Below the pieces are notes generated by a model. It ran no database searches and was not told the DNA's origin. It saw nothing but the letters and a program-made list of their open reading frames with translations. Shown here one piece after another: positions 40,951-49,693 of a stretch of 64,000 nucleotides of DNA. The position numbers and the translations under genes were made by a program. The first letter of the stretch is position 1. Each line of letters begins with the position of its first letter. Source of the stretch: JBAZWE01 sp041658605 (lineage in GTDB: Bacteria > Actinomycetota > Thermoleophilia > BMS3ABIN01); NCBI GenBank assembly GCA_041658605.1, contig JBAZZU010000008.1, positions 12,671-76,670 of the forward strand, written 5' to 3'.

Positions 40951-41315
40951 TCAAACAGGTTTCGCCCAAGGAGGTACCCAACTCAAGGTTGTCCTTTCCC
41001 CAGTCCCTGCGCGAGCTGCTGGAGCTGCGCGGCATGAGCTACCGCCGCCTGGCCACGCGGACGAAGCTATCCGCGGGTTATCTGAACCACCTGGCCTGCG
41101 GTACGCGTCCCGTGCCCGCCGATTCCGTAATCAGGATCATCGCCCGTGCCCTCAGGGTCAAACCGGACTATTTCTTTGAATACCGGCAGCGCGGGCTCAC
41201 TGAGCAGCTCTACCGCTCGCCCGAGCTGGCCGACCGGCTCTATGATTTTATCGTCGCCGACAAGCCGATGCCGAGGGATCTGAAGGCTGCGATTGAGACG
41301 GCTCGCGGGAAATAA
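40947..41315 (+). CDS. XRE-family HTH regulator coupled to trpA
   Basis: A 122-residue DNA-binding protein with an XRE helix-turn-helix (about 17-75): LRELLELRGMSYRRLATRTK, then LSAGYLNHLACGTRPVPAD and VIRIIARALRVKPDYFFEY. The C-terminal tail (LYRSPELADRLYDFIV) is helical, without a recognised sensor domain. It starts in the trpA stop (ATGA), so it is made with the trp enzymes, which is unusual. It could autoregulate the operon; its true target is unknown. Confidence 0.75.
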   Translation: MIKQVSPKEVPNSRLSFPQSLRELLELRGMSYRRLATRTKLSAGYLNHLACGTRPVPADSVIRIIARALRVKPDYFFEYRQRGLTEQLYRSPELADRLYDFIVADKPMPRDLKAAIETARGK

Positions 41316-42323
41316 TCAGGCAAGCTCCTTCCTGAAGAACTCCACGATCATCTTCGCGAGCTCCTGTCGAGTGGGGCTTATCTGGCCGCCGTCCGGCCTG
41401 AAACCGTGACCGGCGTTTTCCACCATGACCAGGGTGGCGGGTACGCCCGCGGCTTTCAGCCTGTCATAAAGTTCCTGTGACTGCTCCGGTGGTACGAGGT
41501 CGTCTTTAGCTCCATGCAGTATGAGGAACGGCGGGTCGTCGGCGCTTACATGCGTGACCGGGCTCGCCTGGGCGAGGATATCCGAACCCTGATCGCTCGT
41601 TCCAAATACCTGCGTTCCCAGCGCGCGTCCGATCGCGCCCCCGCTGAATTCCTTCATAAGGTCTGACGGGCCGAACATGTCCACAACCGCCTGCACGCGG
41701 CTGGACTGGTCCGCGTAGCCTCCCGTTCCCTCAAAGCCCTCACTGCCATCAGTCACGCCAAGCAGGGATACCAGGTGGCCGCCGGCGCTGCCGCCCCAGG
41801 CGCCGATGCGGTCGGGGTCGATGCTATTTAGCGCGGCGTTGGCCCGCAGGTAACGGACCGCGCATTTTGCGTCCTCGATCTGGGCGGGGAATTTGTCATC
41901 CGGCGCGAGGCGGTAGTTGATGGAAACGACGAGGAAGCCGGCGTCGACGAGGCTGGGGATCGCCGTGGCCCCGGCGCCTTCGTTTTTGTCGCCTTGCGTC
42001 CAGCCTCCGCCGTGCACATACATGACCGCTGGAGCGGGGCCGTTCATGGTTTTGGGATAATAGACATCCATCTTGAGCGCCGTGCTGCCTGCGTCGCAAT
42101 ACGTGACATCTCGCTCGACAGTGCCGAGCTTCGAGGAATCGAATGCGGCTACGGCGCCAGTTGTGGCGGTAGTTGCCGTGGTCGAAGTTGAGACGGGCGT
42201 GCCTTCATTCGGGACACCGGCTTCGGAGGTTACATCGCCGCAGGCGACACCCGACAGCGCCACCGCCAGCACGAGCAGCGCTGATATGAACATCAGGCTG
42301 GAGTTCAATCTGTCGTTCTGCAT
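41316..42323 (-). CDS. Alpha/beta hydrolase lipoprotein (carboxylesterase-like)
   Basis: A 335-residue lipoprotein (signal peptide ending at LSGVACG) with a Thr/Ala-rich linker and an alpha/beta hydrolase of the hormone-sensitive-lipase or BD-FAE type. Seen are the oxyanion motif YVHGGGW near residue 100, INYRLAP, the nucleophile GGSAGGH, the acid in HGAKDDLVPP and the His in ENAGHGFRP. It would hydrolyse esters (for example acyl groups on glycans) outside the membrane. It overlaps nothing and starts the minus-strand lipoprotein cluster's end. Substrate unknown. Confidence 0.85.
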   Translation of the reverse strand: MQNDRLNSSLMFISALLVLAVALSGVACGDVTSEAGVPNEGTPVSTSTTATTATTGAVAAFDSSKLGTVERDVTYCDAGSTALKMDVYYPKTMNGPAPAVMYVHGGGWTQGDKNEGAGATAIPSLVDAGFLVVSINYRLAPDDKFPAQIEDAKCAVRYLRANAALNSIDPDRIGAWGGSAGGHLVSLLGVTDGSEGFEGTGGYADQSSRVQAVVDMFGPSDLMKEFSGGAIGRALGTQVFGTSDQGSDILAQASPVTHVSADDPPFLILHGAKDDLVPPEQSQELYDRLKAAGVPATLVMVENAGHGFRPDGGQISPTRQELAKMIVEFFRKELA

Positions 42324-42464
42324 TTATATGTCCCCTTTATGTAGCCGGTGGCCAGGCCGTTGTCCCGATGCCAGCCAGACGCCCAGACTGGCCGCTTCCT
42401 TTACCATCAGCGTGCCCTCGCCTATCATGCTCGTTTTCTAAACGTCACAGGCCAAAACGACCGT

Positions 42465-43721
42465 TTAAGGCCGTGCGCCAGCCAGCTCGATTATATCTTC
42501 AGACGTCACGACCTTCATGCTCGCGGCCGCCCGGGCGACCATCTCCTCGTAAGCCTGCCAGATCGCCGTCTGCTCTCCTGCGCTGCGCACAGTGGAAACA
42601 TCGGGCGCGTTCAGGTCGAAGGGCGGCGACAGGGGCTCTTCCTTCTTCGTGTCGGCAAAGTAGCTCAAGGTCCAGCCTTCGGCGCCGCTGCGGTAGAAGT
42701 TGTTCTCATGGATGAGCGAGGTGACGAAGGGCGGCCTGCCATTGCCGGCGGCCTGCCATTCGCTCATCCGTTTCTCCAGGTATGCCGCCGGATTGTAAAA
42801 GGAGGCTTTCGGCGTTGTCAGCATGTTCCACCAGAAAGGGTCCTTCTCTTTTTTGCTTTCAGTCGAATCGCTCCAGCGGGTGACGCTGAAATCGCTGGGC
42901 CGCTCCAGCAGGCCGTTGGACCATACGTAAGGCTGTTTTAAGTCGGTGCCCTCTTCGTGGTAATGGACGACCATGCGCGCGCCGAGTTCCGCCAGGCCGA
43001 CCTCAGCCGCGGTCTTGATGCGACGGTCGCTGGTGGGCGCCGACGCGGTGACAGGATCGCGGCCGAACATCAGTGCAACGTAGCTGTAGCCGCCGGGCTC
43101 GCCGCGATTGAGGCCGCCGGTGGCCAGGTCGAGTTCATAGGTCTCATAGTCGCGCAGGGTGGCGGCGAGGGTGGCGTCATCAAGCGCTTTCAGCGGCTGG
43201 TCAAAACCGGCGTAGAGCGGATTTGGCGGACGTACGTGGTAGCTGATAGTCATATTGCTTTCGCGCAGGCGCGCGATGACGTCGGGGCGCTCTTCGGCGT
43301 AGCGCTGCGTTACCGGCGCGGTCAGGTAGAAATCACCGCGGACGCCGTACTTCTCAAAGATATCGACTAGCCGCAGGATGGTGTCGGCGCTCTCGTTGAC
43401 GTTCACAGTGTCGTGTACGTTTATGACGAACGTCATGTAGCCGGACGGCGTTGTTGTGGTGCTGTTACCGGTGGCCGTTGCAGCCGTTGTCGCCGGAGCA
43501 GTCTCTGTCGCGGTCGTATCCGGCATTACGGCCTGCGGGTTATCACCGCAGCCGTACGCGACGAGCAACAGGAAGATCAGCAGGACGAGGTTGCATGCCA
43601 GCGCGAGCATGACGGCGAACCTGCGCATTCCGGATGACCCGGTAGGCATTCCAGATGAGCCCCGCCGGACCCGGTTCTTCATCGCTGCCACGCCTGTTCG
43701 CATGTCCTGTTTAAGGTTCAT
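42465..43721 (-). CDS. Polysaccharide-deacetylase-like lipoprotein 1
   Basis: A 418-residue protein. A membrane-anchoring signal (FAVMLALACNLVLLIFLLLV, with the lipobox-like VAYGCG) is followed by a Thr-rich linker and a beta/alpha-barrel domain. VINVHDTVNVNESADTILRL, FEKYGVRGDFYLTAPVTQRY and ISYHVRPPNPLY fit the NodB/polysaccharide deacetylase superfamily; a metal-ligand D-x-H pattern is only partly visible (VHD), so activity is uncertain. Its ATG overlaps the stop of the gene at 43718 (ATGA), so the two are coupled. Extracellular glycan processing is inferred. Confidence 0.6.
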   Translation of the reverse strand: MNLKQDMRTGVAAMKNRVRRGSSGMPTGSSGMRRFAVMLALACNLVLLIFLLLVAYGCGDNPQAVMPDTTATETAPATTAATATGNSTTTTPSGYMTFVINVHDTVNVNESADTILRLVDIFEKYGVRGDFYLTAPVTQRYAEERPDVIARLRESNMTISYHVRPPNPLYAGFDQPLKALDDATLAATLRDYETYELDLATGGLNRGEPGGYSYVALMFGRDPVTASAPTSDRRIKTAAEVGLAELGARMVVHYHEEGTDLKQPYVWSNGLLERPSDFSVTRWSDSTESKKEKDPFWWNMLTTPKASFYNPAAYLEKRMSEWQAAGNGRPPFVTSLIHENNFYRSGAEGWTLSYFADTKKEEPLSPPFDLNAPDVSTVRSAGEQTAIWQAYEEMVARAAASMKVVTSEDIIELAGARP

Positions 43722-44857
43722 GGTTTAACCGGAGCGACGCCAGGGTTGTCTTGCTCCCAGGCGGCGAAGGCGTCCGCCATCTGGGAGAACGTGGCCCAGC
43801 GGACCTGTCCGGAAGCGACCAGGGGATCGACGACTTCGGTAAGGAACCTGTCGATAACCTCGAACGGATGCTGTGGATCGCCGCGGAATTCGCCCGGGTG
43901 CACGCCGAAGTGAAAGACGTTCACCTTTCCTGCCTCGGATGAAGCGAGCGAGTTCATCAGGCTCTCCTTGAGGAACTGGAAGTAGGCCTCGTCGCCGCCG
44001 GTGGCTTCGGACCTGCGCATCGACGCGAAGTCGTTCCGGTTGTAATCGCCTTCAGGAAGGAAGACGACAGGACCATCAGGGTCGTGGGTTGCGAAGCTGC
44101 TGACGTCGTTGCCGTTGGAGCCGCCGGCGGGCCGCCAGGGGCTGACGCCGATGAGCGCGTCCACCGTTTTCTGTTCTTCCGGGTTTTTCCAGTCGCTGTT
44201 AATGTCCAGGCCGGCGCATTCGGCCGCGTCAAGCAGGTTGGGGTAGAGGTTACCGCCGCTCCAGTAGCGAACGTCATCGACTCCGCTGGCCTGTTTAATC
44301 AGTGATATCTCTTCCTTCATGACATCGCACCAGGTCGTGGCGGGCAGCGCATCCGGGTTGCTTCCCAGGTGCGCGTCCTCATGGAAATGAAGCGCGATCT
44401 CGTTGCCCGCCGCAGCCAGGTCGGCCAGGATGGTGTCGCCGTTCCTGATGGCGATACTGGTGAACGGCGTCTGCGCCTGCACGGTCATCATACCCTGGTG
44501 TTTTTTTATGATTTCCGTGAGCGTGCGGATATCCTTGACATGGCGGTTGAAGAGCTGCCCGTTGTTGTAATCCGCGCCGGTCCTGCTGCTGGCGCCGCCG
44601 GTCACATTGCCCGCAAGCGGGCTGGGTGTGGAGCCGAGCGGCTCGATATGCATGCTGATCGTGAATAGCAGCACGGCTTTCGCATCCGTATCGCCGCTCG
44701 GAGGTTCTCCGGCTTCGGCGGATTCGGCTGCCGCCGGCGCCACCTCGTCAGCCGGTACGTCGCCGGATTCTTCCGAACAAGCGAGCGCGGCCGTCAGGAC
44801 CAGCGCCGCTGCAAGTGCGAAAAACAAAGAGGCTGATATGATTCTTATGCGTCGCAT
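43718..44857 (-). CDS. Polysaccharide-deacetylase-like lipoprotein 2
   Basis: A 379-residue lipoprotein: signal peptide with lipobox AALACS, Ala/Glu-rich linker, and a barrel domain with LLFTISMHIEPLGSTP, NEIALHFHEDAHLG (paired His/Glu/Asp, metal-binding-like) and NVFHFGVHPGEF. It follows the general layout of deacetylase/GH57-like families but not a named one. First gene of a coupled pair with 42465-43721. Likely acts on cell-surface glycan; I cannot name a substrate. Confidence 0.6.
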   Translation of the reverse strand: MRRIRIISASLFFALAAALVLTAALACSEESGDVPADEVAPAAAESAEAGEPPSGDTDAKAVLLFTISMHIEPLGSTPSPLAGNVTGGASSRTGADYNNGQLFNRHVKDIRTLTEIIKKHQGMMTVQAQTPFTSIAIRNGDTILADLAAAGNEIALHFHEDAHLGSNPDALPATTWCDVMKEEISLIKQASGVDDVRYWSGGNLYPNLLDAAECAGLDINSDWKNPEEQKTVDALIGVSPWRPAGGSNGNDVSSFATHDPDGPVVFLPEGDYNRNDFASMRRSEATGGDEAYFQFLKESLMNSLASSEAGKVNVFHFGVHPGEFRGDPQHPFEVIDRFLTEVVDPLVASGQVRWATFSQMADAFAAWEQDNPGVAPVKP

Positions 44858-44869
44858 GGTTTCCTTCCC

Positions 44870-44898
44870 TGACCAGATTACAATTATCTATATATAAT
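44870..44898 (+). promoter_or_regulatory. Putative promoter before yajQ
   Basis: A perfect TATAAT (44893-44898) with a weak -35 (TGACCA, 44870-44875) 17 bases upstream. It lies between the divergent lipoprotein pair and the YajQ gene; the same AT-rich stretch may hold a minus-strand promoter. Confidence 0.4.
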
Positions 44899-45051
44899 GT
44901 CTGTAGCGTACGTAATCGTTCTGTTACGGACCTGTAAAGAAACTGTAAATTGTCGCATCCCGGGGGCTTCCGGGGCGTTTTTTGCCGTCAGGCCGTAAGG
45001 CGCGTTTGCCGTGAAAGGTTGCCGTCAACAGACAGGGGAGGAGTACCACAG

Positions 45052-45543
45052 ATGCCATCATTCGATATCGTCAACCAGCTGGACATGCAGGAAGTGGATA
45101 ACGCGGTCAACATCACGAAGAAGATGATCGCCACGCGTTTTGATTTTCGCAAGTCGAAATCCGAGGTCACGCTCCACAGGAAAGAGAGCCGGATACATAT
45201 CCTCACCGAGGATACGATGAAGATGAAGGCGATCGAGGGCGAGCTCATCACCAGCCTGTCCAAGCGGGGTATTGAAGCCAAGGCGCTTGTTTACAAGGAC
45301 ATCGAACAGGCAGCCGGCGATATGATCAAGCGTGATATCGACATCATCCAGGGTATAGACAGCGAAACGTCCAAAAAGATCGTCAAGATGATCAAGGCGC
45401 GCAAGCTCAAGGTACAGGCCAAGATTATGGAGGACCAGGTGCGTGTGTCGGGCAAGAAGATCGACGACCTGCAGGAAGTGATCTCCATGTTCAAGGCCGA
45501 AGACATGGGCGTGCCGCTCCAGTATGTGAACATGAAGAGCTGA
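45052..45543 (+). CDS. YajQ-family nucleotide-binding protein
   Basis: A 163-residue protein with the family start MPSFDIVNQLDMQEVDNAVN and RFDFRKSKSEV, two alpha/beta repeats, and IVKMIKARKLKVQAKIMEDQ near the end. In Xanthomonas a YajQ protein binds cyclic di-GMP; E. coli YajQ binds RNA/nucleotide, and the role outside proteobacteria is open. ATG 45052 is set by GGGGAGGAG eight bases upstream, trimming 34 residues from the longer frame. Confidence 0.92.
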   Translation: MPSFDIVNQLDMQEVDNAVNITKKMIATRFDFRKSKSEVTLHRKESRIHILTEDTMKMKAIEGELITSLSKRGIEAKALVYKDIEQAAGDMIKRDIDIIQGIDSETSKKIVKMIKARKLKVQAKIMEDQVRVSGKKIDDLQEVISMFKAEDMGVPLQYVNMKS

Positions 45544-45717
45544 TGGGCTTGGAAAAAATCTGATTTTCGCTGTTTTGCCGTGATCTGAAACCTTATGGGG
45601 CTTCGGGGCGTCTAACTTTTCCATAAGGCCCGCCAAGTCGCGCATCCTGGATGAGGTATTGGATTGCGCGACAACGGGGTAACTGGACAAGAGGCGGCAA
45701 GCCATCAGGAGGAAGAA

Positions 45718-46134
45718 ATGACACAGGCACAAACTTTGAGTTTCGATGTACATCTCGGCGAGTCTTATGGGGACGCGATCGAGAAAGTGAAAGGCGCCCT
45801 GAAGGCCGAGGGTTTCGGGGTGCTGACCAGCGTCGACGTACGCGAGGCGTTTCAGGAGAAACTGGGGAAGGAGTTCCGTCACTATACCATTCTTGGTGCA
45901 TGTAACCCGCCTTTGGCATACAAGGCACTTTCACACATGGGAGAAGTGGGACTGATGCTTCCCTGCAACGTTACGGTCGAGGAGGATCCGGCGGGCGGCT
46001 CAATCGTGCGCATCATTGATCCCGAGGCCATGATGAAGGGCGCCGGTATGGATACGGACACAGTGCTGGCGGGAGTCGGCTCGGAAGCCCGCATCAAGCT
46101 GGAGAAGGTGGCGCGGGCGCTAGAAGGATCGTGA
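45718..46134 (+). CDS. DUF302-family protein
   Basis: A 138-residue protein with the DUF302 pattern: EKVKGALKAEGFGVLTSVDV, KLGKEFRHYTILGACNPPLA and ALSHMGEVGLMLPCNVTV. DUF302 is a small domain, often next to heavy-metal or redox genes, without settled function; a conserved Cys is present in ACNPPLA. ATG 45718 has AGGAGG five bases upstream, so the frame start at 45664 is rejected. Confidence 0.85.
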   Translation: MTQAQTLSFDVHLGESYGDAIEKVKGALKAEGFGVLTSVDVREAFQEKLGKEFRHYTILGACNPPLAYKALSHMGEVGLMLPCNVTVEEDPAGGSIVRIIDPEAMMKGAGMDTDTVLAGVGSEARIKLEKVARALEGS

Positions 46135-46195
46135 GGCACCGGCCGCACAGCGGGACTTACTGCAATACCTGAACGCCCGGCGGCGGATTAGATAC

Positions 46196-46876
46196 ATGCA
46201 GAGGATCCCCGAAAAAGAGCTTATGGACGGAGAAGACCAGGCCCGCGCGTACGCGGGGGCTGATTTTGATGTTCCCCATGATTATTTCATCTCCCTGTTC
46301 CAGGAGGCGTTTCCCGGCTATGCGCTGAGCGGCGCCGTTGCCGACCTGGGCTGCGGTCCGGGGGACATCAGTATGCGTTTTGCCAGGCGCTACCCTGATT
46401 GTATGGTTCATGGTGTCGACGGCTCGCAGGCGATGCTGAGCCTGGGTGCCGGGCTGGTGGGTAGCATGCCGGAACTCGATGGACGGGTGCGGCTGATTCA
46501 TGGCTATCTGCCGGGCGCGGAAATGCCGCTCGGAAAGTATGGAGCGGTGATCAGCAACAGCCTCCTTCACCATCTCAACGACCCGCTGACGCTGTGGCGG
46601 GCGATAACGGACCTGGCACAGGAAGGCGCGCCGGTATTTGTCATGGATCTGATGAGGCCGCGCGACCGGGACGAGGCAGCACGGATTGTGGATCTATATA
46701 TGTACGATGAACCCCGGATCCTGAAAGCGGATTTCTTCAACTCCCTGCTGGCCGCCTATGAGCCTGACGAGGTCAGGCGCCAGCTCGAATCAGCCGGACT
46801 TGGCGATTTCACCTTGAGGGAAGTGAGCGATCGCCACCTCGCGGTCTGGGGCATCGCGTCCGGCAGTGGAAGATGA
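46196..46876 (+). CDS. Class I SAM-dependent methyltransferase
   Basis: A 226-residue methyltransferase: VADLGCGPGDISMRFARRYP (motif I), VHGVDGSQAML, YGAVISNSLLHHLNDPLTL and GAPVFVMDLMRP. The NSLLHHLNDP segment resembles tRNA cmo5U or ubiquinone-type methyltransferase folds, but no specific family is clear. No strong Shine-Dalgarno at ATG 46196; ATG 46223 (start of MDGEDQARAYAG) is an alternative. It overlaps the next methyltransferase gene by ATGA. Confidence 0.75.
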   Translation: MQRIPEKELMDGEDQARAYAGADFDVPHDYFISLFQEAFPGYALSGAVADLGCGPGDISMRFARRYPDCMVHGVDGSQAMLSLGAGLVGSMPELDGRVRLIHGYLPGAEMPLGKYGAVISNSLLHHLNDPLTLWRAITDLAQEGAPVFVMDLMRPRDRDEAARIVDLYMYDEPRILKADFFNSLLAAYEPDEVRRQLESAGLGDFTLREVSDRHLAVWGIASGSGR

Positions 46877-47481
46877 ACGAGCAGGATGGCGGCTCACGCT
46901 GGGAGGATATCTATAAAAACGGTGATGTCGAATCGCTGCCCTGGTTTTATCCCGGCCTGGATCCGGATTTCAACGGAGCTCTGGAGAGTCTGGATATAAG
47001 TCGTGGCGATATGCTCGACCTGTGCACCGGCCCCGGTACCCAGGCCATCGCCATGGCGAAGCTGGGTTATAGTGTCACCGCGATCGATATCGCCGGCGCG
47101 GCGGTGGAGAAAGCGCGTATCCGGGCATCCAGGCAGGGTCTGGAAATTTCTTTCAGGCAGGGGGATATTTTCGGCAATGATCTGGACCGTTCCTTTGATA
47201 TCATATTTGACCGCGGTTGTTATCATGTCTTTCCCGATGAGCGGCGAGCGGAGTATGCCGGGGTCGTGGCGAAGCTGCTCAGGCGGGGAGGCTACCTTCT
47301 TCTTAAGTGTTTCAGCTACAGGGAGAAGCGGTCCGAGGGGCCTTACCGCATCTCGCCCGATGAGATCCAGGTGAACTTCGAAGAGCTCTACGAGATTGTC
47401 TCGATAGTGGGGACCGTGTTCCAGGGCGTGAATCGCGAGCCTGAACCACAGGCCCTGTTCTGCACGATGCGCAGGCGCTGA
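46873..47481 (+). CDS. SAM-dependent methyltransferase (TPMT-like)
   Basis: A 202-residue methyltransferase: MLDLCTGPGTQAIAMAKLGY (SAM site), VTAIDIAGAAVEKARIRA, and the FDRGCYHVFPDERRAEYAGV segment typical of thiopurine-methyltransferase-like/TehB-like small-molecule methyltransferases. These modify sulfur, selenium or tellurium compounds or small thiols. It is coupled to the previous gene (ATGA). The SeMet/tellurite idea is inference only. Confidence 0.78.
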   Translation: MNEQDGGSRWEDIYKNGDVESLPWFYPGLDPDFNGALESLDISRGDMLDLCTGPGTQAIAMAKLGYSVTAIDIAGAAVEKARIRASRQGLEISFRQGDIFGNDLDRSFDIIFDRGCYHVFPDERRAEYAGVVAKLLRRGGYLLLKCFSYREKRSEGPYRISPDEIQVNFEELYEIVSIVGTVFQGVNREPEPQALFCTMRRR

Positions 47482-47604
47482 AGCACGGAGCCTTCGCAGT
47501 CAAAATTCATCCGGTTATCCTTTTTGTGGTATAAAGGCCGGATAAACGACAAGTAACAGAAAACGACGCTGCGGCGTTCCGCGTCTCTGAACAGGAGGCT
47601 GACG

Positions 47605-47751
47605 ATGGCTCAGGCAAAACATGGCGACACGGTAAAAGTGCATTACACGGGTAAGTTGATAGCCGATTCATCTCAAATGTGTCTGGAAACAGCAATCAGG
47701 CTCCTACTGGCAGCTGCTGCCCGGACACGCCGGAATCAGTGCTCCGTATAA
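47605..47751 (+). pseudogene. Truncated FKBP-type peptidyl-prolyl isomerase
   Basis: AGGAGG seven bases before the ATG opens a 48-codon frame that starts as an FKBP: MAQAKHGDTVKVHYTGKL. After residue 18 the family sequence (DGTVFDSS...) breaks off into unrelated residues (IADSSQMCLETA, then an Arg-rich end). The gene has lost its catalytic body, probably by a deletion that brought the CoA-disulfide reductase gene's 3' end alongside; the two convergent frames overlap by 16 bases. Confidence 0.75.
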
Positions 47752-49424
47752 AGTACCCGCACGCCGCCATTCTCTAGCCTTGTCCGATGGCAGCTGGTGA
47801 AAGTCTTCCAGCCGCCCGCCAGATTGTATACCTCATCAAATCCGTTCTGGTCCAGGATGCGGTATGCGATATAACTGCGGATGCCGACCAGGCAGTGCAG
47901 GAACAACGGCTGTCTGAGTGCTCTGAGCTCATCGAGCCGCTCCCGGAACTGGTCATTGGGTATGTTCACCGCTCCCTCAATGTGCCCTGCCGCAAACTCC
48001 TTTTGCGTGCGTACGTCGACTATGGTCCCGGCCGCGGTCCTATCCGGATGTTCTTCGGCAAACCACTGCCTTACATCTCCATTCAAAATATTGGCGCCGA
48101 CGAATCCGGCCATGTTTACCGGGTCCTTGGCCGATCCAAAGGGCGGCGCGTAAGCAAGCTCAAGATGTTCGAGGTCGAAGACGGTCATCCCCATGCGGAC
48201 GGCCACGGCAAAAACATCCATTCTTTTGTCGACGCCGTCACGTCCAACGATCTGAGCTCCCAGCAGCCTGCCGTCCTCAGGATCGAAAAGCACTTTCGTA
48301 TGCATCTGGGCTGTCCCGGGGTAATAAGCAGCGTGCCCGAAGGGATGAAGATATATTTTTTCATATGGGAGGCCGGCCTGCCGCAGGACTTTCTCCGACG
48401 CTCCGGTGATGGCGGCCGTCATGTCGAATACTTTTACGACCGCGGTTCCCTGGGTTGTGCTATAGGTGCTGCTGCGTCCACAGATATGGTCGGCCGCGAC
48501 GCGGCCCTGCCGGTTTGCCGGACCCGCAAGCGGGATGTTGACCGTCTGGCCCGTGACGGTATCCGTGACCTCGACCATGTCCCCAGCGGCGTAGATATCA
48601 GCATCGGACGTGCGCATGTATTCATCGACCTTCACGCCGCCGCTCTGGCCGATCTCAAGCCCGGCATCCCGCGCCAGCCCGGTTTCCGGCCTGACTCCCA
48701 CAGCCATGATCACAAAATCGGCGATGATCGCCACGCCATCATCGAGAAGAACTTCCACGCGTCCCATCGCATCGCTGAATTCACTTGCAGCGGTCCCCAG
48801 GTGGACCTTCACGCCTTTCTCTTCCAGGTGCAGCAGCAGGTCGCTGGCCAGTTCGCGGTCAAGGACGGTCAGGACCTGGTCCTGCAGCTCGACGAGATTG
48901 ATATCGAGGCCGCGATTCACGAGCGCCTCGACAGTTTCGAGGCCGACGTAACCGGCGCCGATAACCATAGCGGTTTTCGCACCATTTTCGATCAGCTCCA
49001 AAACATCATCCATATCAGGGATGTTACGCAACGCGAATATCCTGGGGTTGTCAATACCGGGAAGCGGCGGTCGAATCGCAGCCGCCCCCTGACTTAAGAT
49101 GAGCTTGTCGTAATCCTCAAAATATTCGCGTCCGCTCGCATGCTCAAGGACTCGCACGCTCTTTTTCTCGCGATCGATATGTATAACCTCATGGCCGACC
49201 CGCACATCTATCGCGAACTGTTTCCGGAAAGACTCCGGCGTCGCGATCAGCAGGTCGCCGCGTTTTTTGATATCGCCCCCGATATGGTACGGCAGGCCGC
49301 AGTTGGCGAAAGAGACATACCCGCCCTTTTCAAGCATGATTATCTCAGCGTCTTCGCTAAGGCGGCGCGCCCTCGCCGCGGCTGAAGCCCCGCCTGCCAC
49401 TCCGCCGACTATCACTAGCTTCAC
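47736..49424 (-). CDS. CoA-disulfide reductase with C-terminal rhodanese domain
   Basis: A 562-residue flavoenzyme. The FAD/NAD half has VIVGGVAGGASAAARARRL at residue 3, the redox Cys42 in SFANCGLPYHIGG, AMVIGAGYVGLETVEAL and YAAGDMVEV. A rhodanese domain closes it (VDVRTQKEFAAGHIEGAVNI, catalytic Cys in LFLHCLVGIRSY). Such CoADR-rhodanese proteins reduce CoA disulfide or persulfides with NAD(P)H. The start is set at GTG 49424, because AAAGGA lies six bases upstream and the family begins at MKLVIVGG; ATG 49439 has no ribosome site. Its upstream region carries the 44-bp tandem repeat. Confidence 0.9.
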   Translation of the reverse strand: MKLVIVGGVAGGASAAARARRLSEDAEIIMLEKGGYVSFANCGLPYHIGGDIKKRGDLLIATPESFRKQFAIDVRVGHEVIHIDREKKSVRVLEHASGREYFEDYDKLILSQGAAAIRPPLPGIDNPRIFALRNIPDMDDVLELIENGAKTAMVIGAGYVGLETVEALVNRGLDINLVELQDQVLTVLDRELASDLLLHLEEKGVKVHLGTAASEFSDAMGRVEVLLDDGVAIIADFVIMAVGVRPETGLARDAGLEIGQSGGVKVDEYMRTSDADIYAAGDMVEVTDTVTGQTVNIPLAGPANRQGRVAADHICGRSSTYSTTQGTAVVKVFDMTAAITGASEKVLRQAGLPYEKIYLHPFGHAAYYPGTAQMHTKVLFDPEDGRLLGAQIVGRDGVDKRMDVFAVAVRMGMTVFDLEHLELAYAPPFGSAKDPVNMAGFVGANILNGDVRQWFAEEHPDRTAAGTIVDVRTQKEFAAGHIEGAVNIPNDQFRERLDELRALRQPLFLHCLVGIRSYIAYRILDQNGFDEVYNLAGGWKTFTSCHRTRLENGGVRVLYTEH

Positions 49425-49492
49425 TCGCGTTCCTTTCATCCAAAATGATCAACAGTTCTGCTTTTGGCAATTCTGCTTTTCCCGACCTGTCA

Positions 49493-49588
49493 ATGCAAGG
49501 GCAGTGGACGCTATCCATCGAGACCATCATACCCGCATGCAAGGGCAGTGGACGCTATCCATCGAGACCATCATACCCGCATGCAAGG
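49493..49588. repeat. 44-bp tandem repeat, two full copies plus 8-bp partial
   Basis: Unit begins ATGCAAGGGCAGTGGACGC and ends CATCATACCCGC. Copies start at 49493 and 49537; the third start at 49581 continues for only ATGCAAGG. The two full copies look identical. It lies in the 269-bp divergent region between the CoADR gene (minus) and the DUF4328 gene (plus). 44 bp is about four helical turns, so sites within would face the same side of the DNA. An AAGGAGG follows directly at 49586. Confidence 0.92.
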
Positions 49589-49693
49589 AGGAAAATGTCC
49601 TCCAGTTGAGAATTATTGATCGCCAGGCGTCAAATTGATTTGTTTCAGAAAAATGATAGTTGGATAGCTCTTGTTAACGTGGAAGGAATGAAG

